A stretch of 38,106 bases of DNA from a virus. The stretch is from the IMG/VR virus record IMGVR_UViG_3300027973_001624, positions 1 to 38,106 of that record; one strand, 5' to 3'. This document shows, piece after piece, positions 1-7,471 of the stretch. The notes under the pieces were generated by a model that saw only the letters and a program-made list of their open reading frames with translations, was not told the origin of the DNA and searched no databases. The position numbers and the translations under genes are program-made. Each line of letters starts with the position of its first letter. Position 1 is the first letter of the stretch.

Positions 1-331
1 AGTTTAATGCTTTATCATCAATAAGAACATCATAATGAATCTTACCCATTATAAGTTGATGATATTTTAAACCCCATTCATCTAAGTGTTTAAGAGTTCT
101 GGTGTATAACTGACTATAAATCTCAGTTACATTCCCATTGAATTGTGACATTCCTCGTGCTGTATATATGACAATTTTATGACCCTCATCATATAGAGAG
201 TTAGCCAATTTAATCATCTCATCATTAGGAACGCAGTAACTGTATTTTGATGGACCCAATTCTTCAAATTGATTTGGACGGTAACAAAGAACGTCATCCA
301 GATCAAATGCAATAGTCTTTTGTTTGCTCAT
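1..331 (-). CDS. HAD-family phosphatase-like protein, C-terminus missing (window edge)
   Basis: About 110 residues are visible from the ATG at 331; the rest lies outside the window. The N-terminus reads MSKQKTIAFDLDDVLCYRP, with the HAD motif I DxD (FDLDD). YTARGM matches motif II and DVLIDDKA resembles the motif IV acidic pair. This resembles the small capsule or polysaccharide biosynthesis phosphatases of the HAD superfamily. It overlaps the stop of the preceding aldolase-like gene by 29 nt, so it is translated as part of the sugar operon starting with gmd. A role in dephosphorylating a sugar-phosphate intermediate is inferred from context. The substrate cannot be read from the sequence. 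Confidence 0.75.
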   Translation of the reverse strand, partial: MSKQKTIAFDLDDVLCYRPNQFEELGPSKYSYCVPNDEMIKLANSLYDEGHKIVIYTARGMSQFNGNVTEIYSQLYTRTLKHLDEWGLKYHQLIMGKIHYDVLIDDKALN

Positions 332-1301
332 TTAATAATTTTAATTTAGATGTAATTCTTTTTTGAATAAGTTTATCTGCATTTGGAAAATGAGATTTTA
401 TATTGCCAATAAAACTCTTATCTGATAAATTGTAATGACAACAAGTCATTACAATTTGACTTTTAGATACCCGAGATACATCAGGTATCCATTTTTTCCA
501 CTTACCAGAATTATAGCATATTTCATATAATTGTTCAAATAAAGCATTATCTTTACTGCACATTTCAAGATAAAACTCCGATTCAATTTGCCCATATTCT
601 GGAGCAATGTTGATGGCATCGAGTCCAGATGCAAATCTCACTTCAACATCAAAGGAATCTGTCAGATAATCCCCATTGTGTTCCTTACTCATTAAATCAA
701 AATTTTTAACAATTTCGATAAAATTTTGAAGTCTGGTATTATTATAGTTTCCAATGTTTGTTCTAGTCGCAAGGTCCAATCTGGTTCCTGACTGAACAAC
801 CGCATATTTAATTTGATTAAAATATTCCATTCTTAAACGAATTTTTAAATATCCAAGCATCCAGTTTAAATCTTCTGGTTGATATTTAAAGATTGCCTCT
901 TCAGTTCCAACCTCATACATTATATTTGGGTTAACCTCAAAGATTTTCTCAATCATATCTGCAGTTTTTTCTGCTGCCTGATAAATGGTTTCAGAAACTC
1001 TAAACGGATCTATATGAATTAGATCAAGGTATTGAGCATCGGTCTCAAAAGACTTATTACCATCATCACTTACTTGACCCTGTTCTGCTCCACCATGATC
1101 ACGACAAAGTAAGATCGAAGAATTTTTTTTCTTGATGTAAGAAGAAAATATCTCAGTATTCCAACCATTCACATATCCACCAGAAAAATCAACTTGTCTT
1201 CTGGAAGGAATTAGTCCAATTGAATGTTTCTGACCATGTTTAATCACACAATCAACAACATTCTTACTCATTGGACCGATGTAATACTTAGGAAAATTCA
1301 T
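303..1301 (-). CDS. GatZ/KbaZ-like (tagatose-bisphosphate aldolase subunit family) TIM-barrel protein
   Basis: 332 aa, family recognised by eye. Successive landmarks match the GatZ/KbaZ family: RQVDFSGGYVNGW (family NQVxxxGGYTG), LLCRDHGG (family GGDHLGP), LIHIDPFR (family IHLDCS), YEVGTEE (family IGTEV) and YAVVQSGTRLD (family VVQPGVEFD). In that family the protein supports the aldolase KbaY/GatY; no KbaY/GatY partner is visible here. The gene sits between a methyltransferase (ATGA overlap at 1298-1301) and a HAD phosphatase in the gmd/fcl operon. It therefore may make or modify a sugar for the phage-directed glycan. Catalytic activity is not established. An alternative is a generic class II aldolase-fold sugar-phosphate enzyme. 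Confidence 0.6.
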   Translation of the reverse strand: MNFPKYYIGPMSKNVVDCVIKHGQKHSIGLIPSRRQVDFSGGYVNGWNTEIFSSYIKKKNSSILLCRDHGGAEQGQVSDDGNKSFETDAQYLDLIHIDPFRVSETIYQAAEKTADMIEKIFEVNPNIMYEVGTEEAIFKYQPEDLNWMLGYLKIRLRMEYFNQIKYAVVQSGTRLDLATRTNIGNYNNTRLQNFIEIVKNFDLMSKEHNGDYLTDSFDVEVRFASGLDAINIAPEYGQIESEFYLEMCSKDNALFEQLYEICYNSGKWKKWIPDVSRVSKSQIVMTCCHYNLSDKSFIGNIKSHFPNADKLIQKRITSKLKLLNEQTKDYCI

Positions 1302-1843
1302 AGAATCTTTAAGAGTTTTCTTTCAACTTCAGGACATGGATAATCAATGAATTTAAATTTAACATTATAATCATCAACATATTCATAAAATGCTTTTTGT
1401 TCGTGGTCATTACAACTTTCACTAAAATTATAACACCACTCATCAAAGGCAATTAGAGTTCCTTTTTTAATATATGGATGAAGGTTATTAAAAATAGTTT
1501 TAGTAGATGAATACAAATCACAATCAACGTGCAGTAATGCAATAGTATCTGCTTCTTTCATATAATCATGAATTGTATCTTCAAACCATCCCTTATAAAA
1601 CTTAATTCCTTCAATGTTAGGGATTTCACCATTAGTGCTAAAATCTCCCTTATTGCAAGAAGTTCCTACCCAATCCTCAGGCAATCCATCAAAAGAATCG
1701 AATCCAAAGTATTGATAATTATCACCAAATATTTCTTTAATGATACTAATAGTAGTTCCTTTATACACACCAAATTCTAAAACATGTTTATAGTCAGTAT
1801 TAATATTTTCAAAAGCTCTCTGAACATAAGCAGGATTATTCAT
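1298..1843 (-). CDS. TylF/MycF-like class I SAM-dependent methyltransferase
   Basis: 181 aa. VLEFGVYKGTT (residues about 21-31) is the glycine-containing SAM-binding motif, FGFDSFDGLPEDW (about 46-58) is typical of the TylF/macrocin O-methyltransferase family, and HVDCDLYSSTKT plus IAFDEW match the later strand and metal-binding regions. Family members O-methylate sugars in antibiotics and surface polysaccharides. The start overlaps the upstream gene by 8 nt and the stop overlaps the next ATG (ATGA), so it is embedded in the sugar operon. It probably methylates a sugar of the glycan. It is shorter than TylF itself (about 250 aa) and lacks the family's N-terminal extension. Confidence 0.72.
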   Translation of the reverse strand: MNNPAYVQRAFENINTDYKHVLEFGVYKGTTISIIKEIFGDNYQYFGFDSFDGLPEDWVGTSCNKGDFSTNGEIPNIEGIKFYKGWFEDTIHDYMKEADTIALLHVDCDLYSSTKTIFNNLHPYIKKGTLIAFDEWCYNFSESCNDHEQKAFYEYVDDYNVKFKFIDYPCPEVERKLLKIL

Positions 1844-3395
1844 TTAATTTCTCCAAATTTAAAAATAAATTGTATTTTCCAAAATAATATAAAAACATAT
1901 CTAAAGGATGTTCATGCAACGGTGCCATATTAATCCAAATGATTGAACTTAAAATTTCAATTGCTTGATAATTAATATCATTCAAATTGCAAAAATCTTT
2001 CAATATACTTTTACAATCCAGTAAAGATTTTTTAACATGAACATCACAAGTAATATCTTTTCCAAAATTGATTGAAAAGTAATTATTACTCAAAATTTCA
2101 TGATTCAAAATTAGATTATGATTTAGTTTTGCCAAATCATAATGCATATCCCCATTATCTATACTACCATTAAAATCTTGCCTCCAATCAATAAGTGTAA
2201 ATTTTTCACAATCTACCAAGATATTATCTAAAATAAAATCACCGTGAAATCCTGTTGGACTCTTTCCCATTATTGAATAAAAATCAACTCTATTGAGCAA
2301 TTCTTTCATTGGGGGAATAATAATTCTATTAATACAATCTTCAGTATCCTCCAAATTGTATTTTTCTAAGAACTTTTCAACCCGAAGAATAGTTTTATCC
2401 TGATAGAAAGAAAGTGCATTCTTTTCATATTCATCATCATTTTTTTGAATCCAAAGATTCTTTTTTGACCATTCCAATAAATTAGAAAATCTTTTTAGAT
2501 TTATGTCTTCTGCTAAAAGATTTCCTTTTACATATTCATACTTATAAAAGTTTTCTTTACTATCAATCATTTTTGGAATTAATCCTGTAAGGATATGAGT
2601 TCTTAAAACTCTATCACAACACACTCTTTTATTATAAAAGAATTTAATCACAAAATCATCAAAGACAAAAATGTTCTCATCTTCTTTATCTAGAACATGA
2701 ACTTTCCCTTTAATTTTTGAGCGAGTTCTTTTCAAAGAATCAATATTTCCAATATCATACCATTCATCAATATTTACAACTGTAAAGTCATTCATCTTAC
2801 GAATAATATGACAATCACTCAAATCACTAGTGTTTATAGTTTGAAGAACTGATCTACAAGTATTCCAAAAAATTTCATATTGTTTAATACCAGAAACACC
2901 TACATAAACAAAATCAAAATTCTGTTCACCCTTTTCATTGATTGATGCGATTTTTCCATTAACACAATTAATAGTTCTATATGATTGACTATTATCGCCT
3001 CCGCCACCAATAGACCAATTACTTGAAAAATCTACATTATCAATATAGTTACTCGGAAGAATTGTATCACAAGCATGAAAGATAAAGGGGCATTGTAGGC
3101 ACTCTTCACATAAAGAAATAGAATAAAGTAGACTACTACCCTCTCCCATATAGTTGTCAACTTCAACAAAAGTAATATTATGTTCTGGATGGGCAAGTGT
3201 TAGATATTGCTTCACATGAGATCCATAGTGACCTAAAGTTACAACAAACTCAACATCCTTTGGATATGTCTCAATAATATGGGAGATAACTGCTTTATCA
3301 CCAACTCTTACCAAACTTTTATTTGTAAATTTGGTTAGATTGCCAAGTCTTGAACCAAGTCCACTGGTCGTCAATAAAACCTTATACTCTGCCAT
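1836..3395 (-). CDS. Bifunctional sugar nucleotidyltransferase - APH/choline-kinase-like phosphotransferase
   Basis: 519 aa from the ATG at 3395; an in-frame ATG at 3404 is an alternative. Residues about 1-230 are a nucleotidyltransferase: TSGLGSRLGNLTKFTNKSL has the G-x-G-x-R loop and the conserved lysine, and HACDTILP supplies the metal-binding Asp. Residues about 240-519 resemble aminoglycoside/choline kinases: GFHGDFILDNILVD is the Brenner-type HxDxxxxN catalytic loop, followed by LIDWRQDF for magnesium. A kinase joined to a nucleotidyltransferase could convert a free sugar or alcohol to its NDP-activated form, as the separate AmgK/MurU or LicA/LicC pairs do. Which compound is activated is unknown. 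It lies between the cupin and methyltransferase genes with short overlaps. Confidence 0.72.
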   Translation of the reverse strand: MAEYKVLLTTSGLGSRLGNLTKFTNKSLVRVGDKAVISHIIETYPKDVEFVVTLGHYGSHVKQYLTLAHPEHNITFVEVDNYMGEGSSLLYSISLCEECLQCPFIFHACDTILPSNYIDNVDFSSNWSIGGGGDNSQSYRTINCVNGKIASINEKGEQNFDFVYVGVSGIKQYEIFWNTCRSVLQTINTSDLSDCHIIRKMNDFTVVNIDEWYDIGNIDSLKRTRSKIKGKVHVLDKEDENIFVFDDFVIKFFYNKRVCCDRVLRTHILTGLIPKMIDSKENFYKYEYVKGNLLAEDINLKRFSNLLEWSKKNLWIQKNDDEYEKNALSFYQDKTILRVEKFLEKYNLEDTEDCINRIIIPPMKELLNRVDFYSIMGKSPTGFHGDFILDNILVDCEKFTLIDWRQDFNGSIDNGDMHYDLAKLNHNLILNHEILSNNYFSINFGKDITCDVHVKKSLLDCKSILKDFCNLNDINYQAIEILSSIIWINMAPLHEHPLDMFLYYFGKYNLFLNLEKLNE

Positions 3396-3726
3396 ACTTA
3401 TCATCCAATCTTACAATATCATCTTCACCAAAATATTCGCCAAGTTGAATTTCTACAAATACCAGTTCATCTTCACCAATATTTGTAACAGAGTGCTTTG
3501 CTTCTCTGACAATTTGAATAATATCACCCACACCGTGAGTTGCTAGTACATCATTAATTTTAATTTCTGCGATTCCCTTTACAATAATCCAAATTTCACT
3601 TCTTTTAAAATGATACTGGTAACTTGGTGCCTCACCAGGATTGATGATAATTTTTTTAACTTTTGTATATTCCTCATCCATCAGGTTCTTGTATGAACCC
3701 CATGGTTTTAAAATAGTATTATCCAT
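3382..3726 (-). CDS. Cupin protein, phosphomannose isomerase C-terminal-domain type
   Basis: 114 aa from the ATG at 3726, which overlaps the fcl stop by 8 nt. A longer frame to 3813 exists, but it lies inside fcl and adds only unrelated sequence. KPWGSY near the N-terminus, YQYHFKRSEIWIIVKG (cupin motif 1 with His and Glu) and GDIIQIVREAKHSVTN (motif 2 with His) match the type II mannose-6-phosphate isomerase / mannose-1-phosphate guanylyltransferase cupin domain. Because it sits directly behind gmd and fcl, it could act in GDP-mannose supply or as a sugar isomerase. The guanylyltransferase half is absent; the adjacent gene carries a different nucleotidyltransferase. Confidence 0.72.
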   Translation of the reverse strand: MDNTILKPWGSYKNLMDEEYTKVKKIIINPGEAPSYQYHFKRSEIWIIVKGIAEIKINDVLATHGVGDIIQIVREAKHSVTNIGEDELVFVEIQLGEYFGEDDIVRLDDKYGRV

Positions 3727-4642
3727 TTTCTTTATACCATTTGTAAGTTTTTTCAATGCCTTCACAAAGACCAATTTTAGGTTGCCAATCAAGGGATTTG
3801 ATTTTATCAACATTTAAAACTTTTCTTGGAGTTCCATTAGGTTTAGTAAAGTCCCACAAAATCTCCCCAGAAAAACCAACTACATCTGAAATAATGTTTG
3901 CAAGTTCCCATATTCTAACATCTTCACCAGTTCCAACATTAATATGTTCTGGTTCATCATAATTTTGCATACAAACATAACATGCTTCTGCCAAATCATC
4001 GACATGTAGAAATTCTCTCATTGCAGAACCATCTCCCCAAAGAGTTACTGATTCATTATTTTTCATTGCATTATGAAACTTAGCAATCATTGCAGGAAGA
4101 ACATGCGATGTTTCCAGATCAAAATTATCATTGGGACCATAAAGATTTGTGGGCATCAATGAAATTGCCTTAAATCCATATTGTTGATAATATGCTTGAC
4201 ACATACGAATACCGGCAATCTTTGCAATTGCATAAGCATCATTAGTCGGTTCCAAAGGACCAGTCATAAACTGATCTTCTGTAATTGGTTGAGTCGCAAA
4301 TTTAGGATAGATGCAAGAAGATCCTAAGAACACAAGTTTCTTAACTCCATGACGATAAGCAGAATCAATTACATTAGTTTGAATCTGTAGATTATCTCTA
4401 ATAAATTGTGCCGGATAATCACTATTTGCCTTGATGCCACCAACCTTTGCGGCCGCAAGAATTACATACTCAGGTCTATTGACCTCAAAATATTTTTCAA
4501 CATCATTCTGATCTCTCAAATCAAAATGAGTTCTTGGCGCGGAATAGATATTTTTATATCCTTTAGCAATTAAATTTCTTACAATCGCAGATCCAACAAG
4601 ACCCCGATTACCTGCAACAAATACTTTACTATCACTGTCCAT
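3719..4642 (-). CDS. fcl: GDP-L-fucose synthase
   Basis: 307 aa from the ATG at 4642; an upstream in-frame ATG at 4660 lies further inside gmd. It converts GDP-4-keto-6-deoxy-D-mannose to GDP-L-fucose (epimerase plus NADPH reductase). [15 protein letters not shown] has the Rossmann GxxGxxG; LGSSCIYP (about residue 108) and YAIAK (Tyr about 137, Lys about 141) form the SDR catalytic triad. Length matches the family (about 310-320 aa). The gene overlaps gmd by 11 nt and follows it directly, giving the full two-step pathway from GDP-mannose. The likely user of GDP-fucose is the GT11 fucosyltransferase encoded at 21779-22582. Confidence 0.95.
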   Translation of the reverse strand: MDSDSKVFVAGNRGLVGSAIVRNLIAKGYKNIYSAPRTHFDLRDQNDVEKYFEVNRPEYVILAAAKVGGIKANSDYPAQFIRDNLQIQTNVIDSAYRHGVKKLVFLGSSCIYPKFATQPITEDQFMTGPLEPTNDAYAIAKIAGIRMCQAYYQQYGFKAISLMPTNLYGPNDNFDLETSHVLPAMIAKFHNAMKNNESVTLWGDGSAMREFLHVDDLAEACYVCMQNYDEPEHINVGTGEDVRIWELANIISDVVGFSGEILWDFTKPNGTPRKVLNVDKIKSLDWQPKIGLCEGIEKTYKWYKENG

Positions 4643-5633
4643 AAATGCACATATCCTCAACTAATTCTTTAAATGAAATTTTAGGTTCCCAACCCAGTTT
4701 TTCCTTTGCCTTGGAGGCATCACCTAACAAAGTCTCTACTTCAGCAGGTCTAAAATATTTAGGATTGACTTGGATGACTGTTTTTTTAGTAAGTTTATCA
4801 ATACCAACTTCATTTAATCCCTCACCTTCCCAAGCAATCTTCATACCAAAATAAGGTGCTGCTTCCTCAACAAAATCTTTAACTGAGTATTGAGTTCCAG
4901 TAGCAATCACAAAGTCTTCTGGTTCATCCTGTTGAAGCATTAACCACATTGCTTCAACAAAGTCTTTAGCATGTCCCCAATCCCTTTTAGCATTAAGATT
5001 GCCCAGGTACAAACAATCTTGAAGTCCAACTGAAATCTTAGAGAGTGCCTGCGTAATCTTACGGGTTACAAATGTTTCACCTCGTCTTGGAGATTCATGA
5101 TTGAAAAGAATACCAGTGCAAGCATACATTCCATATGCCTCACGATAGTTCTTTGTTATCCAGTATCCATAGAGTTTTGCCACCCCATAAGGAGAACGTG
5201 GATAGAAAGGTGTGGTCTCCTTCTGGGGAGTCTCCTGAACTAACCCGTAGAGTTCACTGGTAGATGCCTGATAGATCCGTACACGGTCTTCCATGCCCAG
5301 GAGACGGACTGCTTCAAGGACACGGAGAGTTCCCATAGCGTCCACATCAGCAGTGTATTCAGGCATCTCAAAGGATACTTTGACATGACTTTGAGCACCA
5401 AGATTGTAAATTTCATCTGGTTGGACTTTTTGAATAACTCTTACGATATTAGTAGAATCTGTTAAGTCTCCGTAATGTAACTTAATATTTTGATATATGT
5501 GATCAATTCGGTCGGTATTAATAGATGAAGATCTGCGAATGATGCCATGAGTTTCATAACCTTTTTCTAAAAGGAGTTCGGCAAGATATGAACCATCTTG
5601 ACCTGTGATACCGGTAATTAAAGCAACTTTCAT
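4632..5633 (-). CDS. gmd: GDP-mannose 4,6-dehydratase
   Basis: 333 aa. It makes GDP-4-keto-6-deoxymannose from GDP-D-mannose, the first committed step to GDP-fucose. [17 protein letters not shown] is the classic N-terminus, [17 protein letters not shown] is the family signature, QASTSELYG (about 122-130) holds the catalytic Thr/Ser and Glu, and YGVAK (about 149-153) holds Tyr and Lys. It is slightly shorter than E. coli Gmd. It is the first gene after a sigma70-like promoter at 5654-5682, so it probably heads an early-type transcript through fcl, the cupin gene and beyond. Codon use and style match neighbouring phage genes. Confidence 0.96.
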   Translation of the reverse strand: MKVALITGITGQDGSYLAELLLEKGYETHGIIRRSSSINTDRIDHIYQNIKLHYGDLTDSTNIVRVIQKVQPDEIYNLGAQSHVKVSFEMPEYTADVDAMGTLRVLEAVRLLGMEDRVRIYQASTSELYGLVQETPQKETTPFYPRSPYGVAKLYGYWITKNYREAYGMYACTGILFNHESPRRGETFVTRKITQALSKISVGLQDCLYLGNLNAKRDWGHAKDFVEAMWLMLQQDEPEDFVIATGTQYSVKDFVEEAAPYFGMKIAWEGEGLNEVGIDKLTKKTVIQVNPKYFRPAEVETLLGDASKAKEKLGWEPKISFKELVEDMCIYGQ

Positions 5634-5653
5634 ATAATAAAATTCTTTGTATC

Positions 5654-5682
5654 ATTATAGCAAAAAAGGGGAGTTTATGCAA
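5654..5682 (-). promoter_or_regulatory. Sigma70-type promoter for the gmd operon
   Basis: TTGCAT, a 17-nt spacer and TATAAT on the minus strand, ending 20 nt before the gmd ATG. The -35 box lies in the loop and 3' arm of the terminator hairpin just upstream, an arrangement repeated at 22605-22638. Confidence 0.8.
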
Positions 5683-5688
5683 CTCCTC
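5662..5688 (-). terminator. Rho-independent terminator overlapping the gmd promoter
   Basis: On the minus strand GGAGTT pairs with AACTCC around a GCATA loop and is followed by six Ts. It would end transcripts coming through block 1 and RNA element 1 before the gmd promoter restarts transcription. Confidence 0.75.
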
Positions 5689-5698
5689 TCAGGTCTTT

Positions 5699-5765
5699 CA
5701 GGCTCGCCACCAATTCTTTAACTGGAAATTGGAAACCAGGCGGGAGAGAGTCCCATCCGCACCAA
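5699..5765 (-). ncRNA. Structured RNA element 1, copy A
   Basis: About 67 nt, with a second copy at 22649-22718. Both have an outer CGCC/GGCG stem, an unpaired TGGTTT, an inner six-base-pair stem, and an 11-nt loop TCCAGT(T/C)AAAG. The inner stem is CCAATT/AATTGG here and CTTGCC/GGCAAG in the other copy: the sequence changes but pairing is kept. Both copies sit just before a terminator-promoter overlap in front of a sugar operon. It could be an attenuator aptamer or a small RNA with its own terminator. No known family was assigned. Confidence 0.6.
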
Positions 5766-5774
5766 CAAGAATTT

Positions 5775-6203
5775 TTAGTGTCCCTTATCTTGTGGGGACC
5801 AAGAAGGTAAGTTAGAACCTTCTTTTTTATACTGCTCCATTAACTTATTTTGTTCTTCTATTGGAAGATTTTTGAAATAAAACCAAGCAGTACTTTTTTG
5901 GAGATGAGATTTTTCTTGATGGCAAGAAGTGCAAAGAAGTTGAAGATTATTCATCTCACTTTTTATTCTATCCCAAGAGCAAACATAAAGGCACCTCCTA
6001 TCTTTTTTAAGACCAGGATTGATATGATCTATTTCAAGACAATCAGTTGCTCCACATTCACAACATTTAGATCCAAGATTTTCTATGATAAAATTTTTCT
6101 TATCATATCTTAATCTAGTATTGTTTTCTCTGGTTTCATTGTTGAGTTTATTCTTAAACTTCAGGTAGTGTTTTCGTCTTGCCTCAGAACTGCTCCATCC
6201 CAT
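5775..6203 (-). CDS. HNH homing-type endonuclease (free-standing)
   Basis: 142 aa. CCECGATDCLEIDHINPG has the first CxxC pair and the DH of the HNH motif, and NNLQLLCTSCHQEKS has the second CxxC and the final His; together they form a beta-beta-alpha-metal nuclease with a zinc knuckle. Such genes are common mobile elements in T4-like phages. The gene is preceded by a hairpin with an internal late promoter (6206-6243) that covers its GGAG ribosome-binding site. It lies between the 65-aa gene and RNA element 1, and a partial copy of element 1 is found on its upstream side (6249-6275), which fits insertion into that element. Confidence 0.85.
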   Translation of the reverse strand: MGWSSSEARRKHYLKFKNKLNNETRENNTRLRYDKKNFIIENLGSKCCECGATDCLEIDHINPGLKKDRRCLYVCSWDRIKSEMNNLQLLCTSCHQEKSHLQKSTAWFYFKNLPIEEQNKLMEQYKKEGSNLPSWSPQDKGH

Positions 6204-6205
6204 AA

Positions 6206-6243
6206 CTTACTCCACATAACTAAAAGTATTTATGTAGAGTAAG
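6206..6243 (-). promoter_or_regulatory. RBS-covering hairpin with embedded late promoter before the HNH gene
   Basis: On the minus strand a 14-bp inverted repeat (5' arm CTTACTCTACATAA, 3' arm TTATGTGGAGTAAG, one G-U pair, 10-nt loop) ends two bases before the ATG. The GGAG Shine-Dalgarno is in the 3' arm. CATAAATA, a late promoter (6227-6234), spans the 5' arm and loop. Early read-through RNA would fold and hide the RBS; late RNA starting in the loop would lack the 5' arm. This is the known I-TevI arrangement in T4. Confidence 0.75.
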
Positions 6244-6274
6244 TTTTTAACAATTCTTTAAGGAAATTGGAAAC

Positions 6275-6472
6275 CTATTTGGAACTCACAAAAGCATTAA
6301 TTTTTTCTGCAAGTTTTTCAATTTGTTCGTAAGAAGGGTATACTGGATACTCAATAGAATCCTTATACATTTCATTTTTACGATCAACCGATTGCCATGT
6401 CACATGAAATTCTTGATCAGCAAGAGATTGTGCTTGCTTAAAGATTTCAAAACGAAGTTCGTAAGGTGTCAT
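6275..6472 (-). CDS. Small conserved cyanophage-type protein, unknown function
   Basis: 65 aa, starting MTPYELRFEIFKQAQ and rich in charged residues, with a helical look and no Cys or membrane segment. The start is supported by AGGAG seven nt before the ATG. I have an impression of similar 'TPYELRFEIF' proteins in other cyanophages but no function is known to me. The gene is translated from an RNA whose 5' end carries tandem element 2 (6509-6609), so element 2 may control it. In block 2 the corresponding gene is missing and elements 2 and 1 are adjacent. Confidence 0.75.
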   Translation of the reverse strand: MTPYELRFEIFKQAQSLADQEFHVTWQSVDRKNEMYKDSIEYPVYPSYEQIEKLAEKINAFVSSK

Positions 6473-6508
6473 TTGTTTTCTCCTTTAATGTGTGTGTTGT
6501 GTGTAACC

Positions 6509-6609
6509 ATAGGGTCATAATTGACTCCACCAGAGTAAGTTTTAAGACTTTTCAGGTCTCAGGGGGATTTCATCACCGACCAGTGCGCTTTTTAAGTCAT
6601 CCCGAGACT
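6509..6609 (-). ncRNA. Tandem RNA element 2, copy A (5' leader of the 65-aa gene)
   Basis: Two similar units in a row. Each has a short hairpin with four-base-pair stem AGTC/GACT or AGAC/GTCT and a seven-nt loop, then TTAAAA and a CTGGT(C/G)G motif. The element ends in a GTCA/TGAC hairpin followed by CCC. The second copy at 22744-22836 has the same plan. It starts at the stop codon of the 81-aa gene and ends about 36 nt before the 65-aa gene ATG. Reading frames differ between the copies by insertions, which argues against a coding origin. Confidence 0.5.
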
Positions 6610-6853
6610 ATTGATCCCAATCGAGAATATCATTGGGATCCATATAACAAGGATCGTTGCTCAACCATTTCGCATACTCGATATCTTCCATTGCAGTAGT
6701 ACATTGCATAGAATTATCAAACAAATAAATGTCATTCCAATGTTTAGTGTAATAATTCTGTTTCTGTAGACGATAATCAGGCATACCGTTGAGTTCGATA
6801 ATACCTTTCTCAACGAACCGGTATCCTTCACGCTCAAGAAGAACTTTTGTCAT
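6608..6853 (-). CDS. Small protein, unknown function
   Basis: 81 aa, acidic and aromatic-rich (WNDIYLFDNSMQ, YMDPNDILDWDQ). I do not recognise a family. The ATG overlaps the stop of the upstream 70-aa gene (ATGA at 6850-6853), so the two are translationally coupled. Its TAG stop is the first triplet of RNA element 2; the frame stays open for about 21 codons after the TAG. Confidence 0.75.
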   Translation of the reverse strand: MTKVLLEREGYRFVEKGIIELNGMPDYRLQKQNYYTKHWNDIYLFDNSMQCTTAMEDIEYAKWLSNDPCYMDPNDILDWDQ

Positions 6854-7062
6854 GCTTCAACTACCTCAAGATCATTGGCAAGACATTCCATAAGAATATC
6901 GTAGTTGTCCAAAGGATCTTCAGAGAAGATGACACCTTCATTCTGATAATATCGACGAATCTTTTTGTAAAGTTTCGGACTCTTTACATCAAGATAGAAA
7001 TCGCCATTAACCGCAGATTTAAGAGTTTCAATATCTTTCTTAAATTTGATTGTTACCGACAT
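6850..7062 (-). CDS. Small protein, unknown function
   Basis: 70 aa, starting MSVTIKFKKDIETLKSAV, with a lysine-rich N-terminal half and an acidic C-terminus (LANDLEVVEA). No family was recognised. It is the first gene after the sigma70-type promoter at 7086-7114, so it is probably expressed early. Coupled by ATGA to the next gene. Confidence 0.75.
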   Translation of the reverse strand: MSVTIKFKKDIETLKSAVNGDFYLDVKSPKLYKKIRRYYQNEGVIFSEDPLDNYDILMECLANDLEVVEA

Positions 7063-7085
7063 TGCTTTGATTTGTTTATTTAGTA

Positions 7086-7114
7086 AGTATAGAAGAATTT
7101 GAGTTTTAAGTCAA
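7086..7114 (-). promoter_or_regulatory. Sigma70-type promoter
   Basis: TTGACT, a 17-nt spacer and TATACT, about 25 nt upstream of the 70-aa gene. A hairpin with a perfect 7-bp stem (TGCCAGT/ACTGGCA, 7118-7137) sits just upstream and could end the preceding tRNA-like transcript, but it lacks a T-run. Confidence 0.75.
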
Positions 7115-7139
7115 GTGTGCCAGTTGATAAACTGGCAAT

Positions 7140-7210
7140 CGGAGTGGAAGGTACTGCCCCCTCTTCGCTGCGTCCCAAACGCAGAGTGATAACTTTTCTA
7201 CTACACTCCG
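7140..7210 (-). tRNA. Degenerate tRNA-Pro(UGG)-like RNA
   Basis: 71 nt. Acceptor stem CGGAGTG/CACTCCG, then TA at positions 8-9, and a perfect anticodon arm CTGCG-TTTGGGA-CGCAG that reads UGG. The D-arm has an A-C mismatch and no GG. The T-arm lacks TTC (its loop is GGCAGTA on a GAGGG/CCTTC stem). A good tRNA-Pro(UGG) occupies the equivalent place in block 2 (23240-23311), so this looks like its diverged paralogue. It starts about six nt after its own sigma70 promoter. It may be a pseudo-tRNA or a re-used RNA. Confidence 0.5.
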
Positions 7211-7222
7211 TTTCATATATCT

Positions 7223-7251
7223 ATAATACCAAGAATACCTTATTTTGTCAA
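7223..7251 (-). promoter_or_regulatory. Sigma70-type promoter before the Pro-like RNA
   Basis: TTGACA, a 17-nt spacer and TATTAT. The promoter overlaps the 3' end of the 53-aa gene, and the predicted start is almost at the 5' end of the Pro-like RNA. Confidence 0.75.
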
Positions 7252-7401
7252 CCCACCTTTACCACCAAGATAATTCTCTAATGGATCTCTACCACTTTTT
7301 AGTATAGCACATGCTCTCAGATAAAAATGATTACTAGTATTTCCAGATTTTTCAAATGCTTCTTTAATCTTTATCCAGTTATTTAATGTATGAGAATCCA
7401 T
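7240..7401 (-). CDS. NWxKIK small protein, block 1 paralogue
   Basis: 53 aa, starting MDSHTLNNWIKIKEAFEK. It aligns by eye with the 55-aa protein at 23393-23560: NWxKIK(E/D), then T(S/N)N, (F/Y)Yx(R)A, and (S/T)GxDP appear in the same order. Both lie between tRNA-Ser(UGA) and the tRNA-Pro locus. No Cys, no membrane segment; function unknown. No strong Shine-Dalgarno precedes the ATG. Confidence 0.75.
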   Translation of the reverse strand: MDSHTLNNWIKIKEAFEKSGNTSNHFYLRACAILKSGRDPLENYLGGKGGLTK

Positions 7402-7471
7402 TTTTTTGTATAGTACCGTTACTAATTAGCATTATAACGATTTTAAGATTGGAATTTTGTATTGATTGTAA

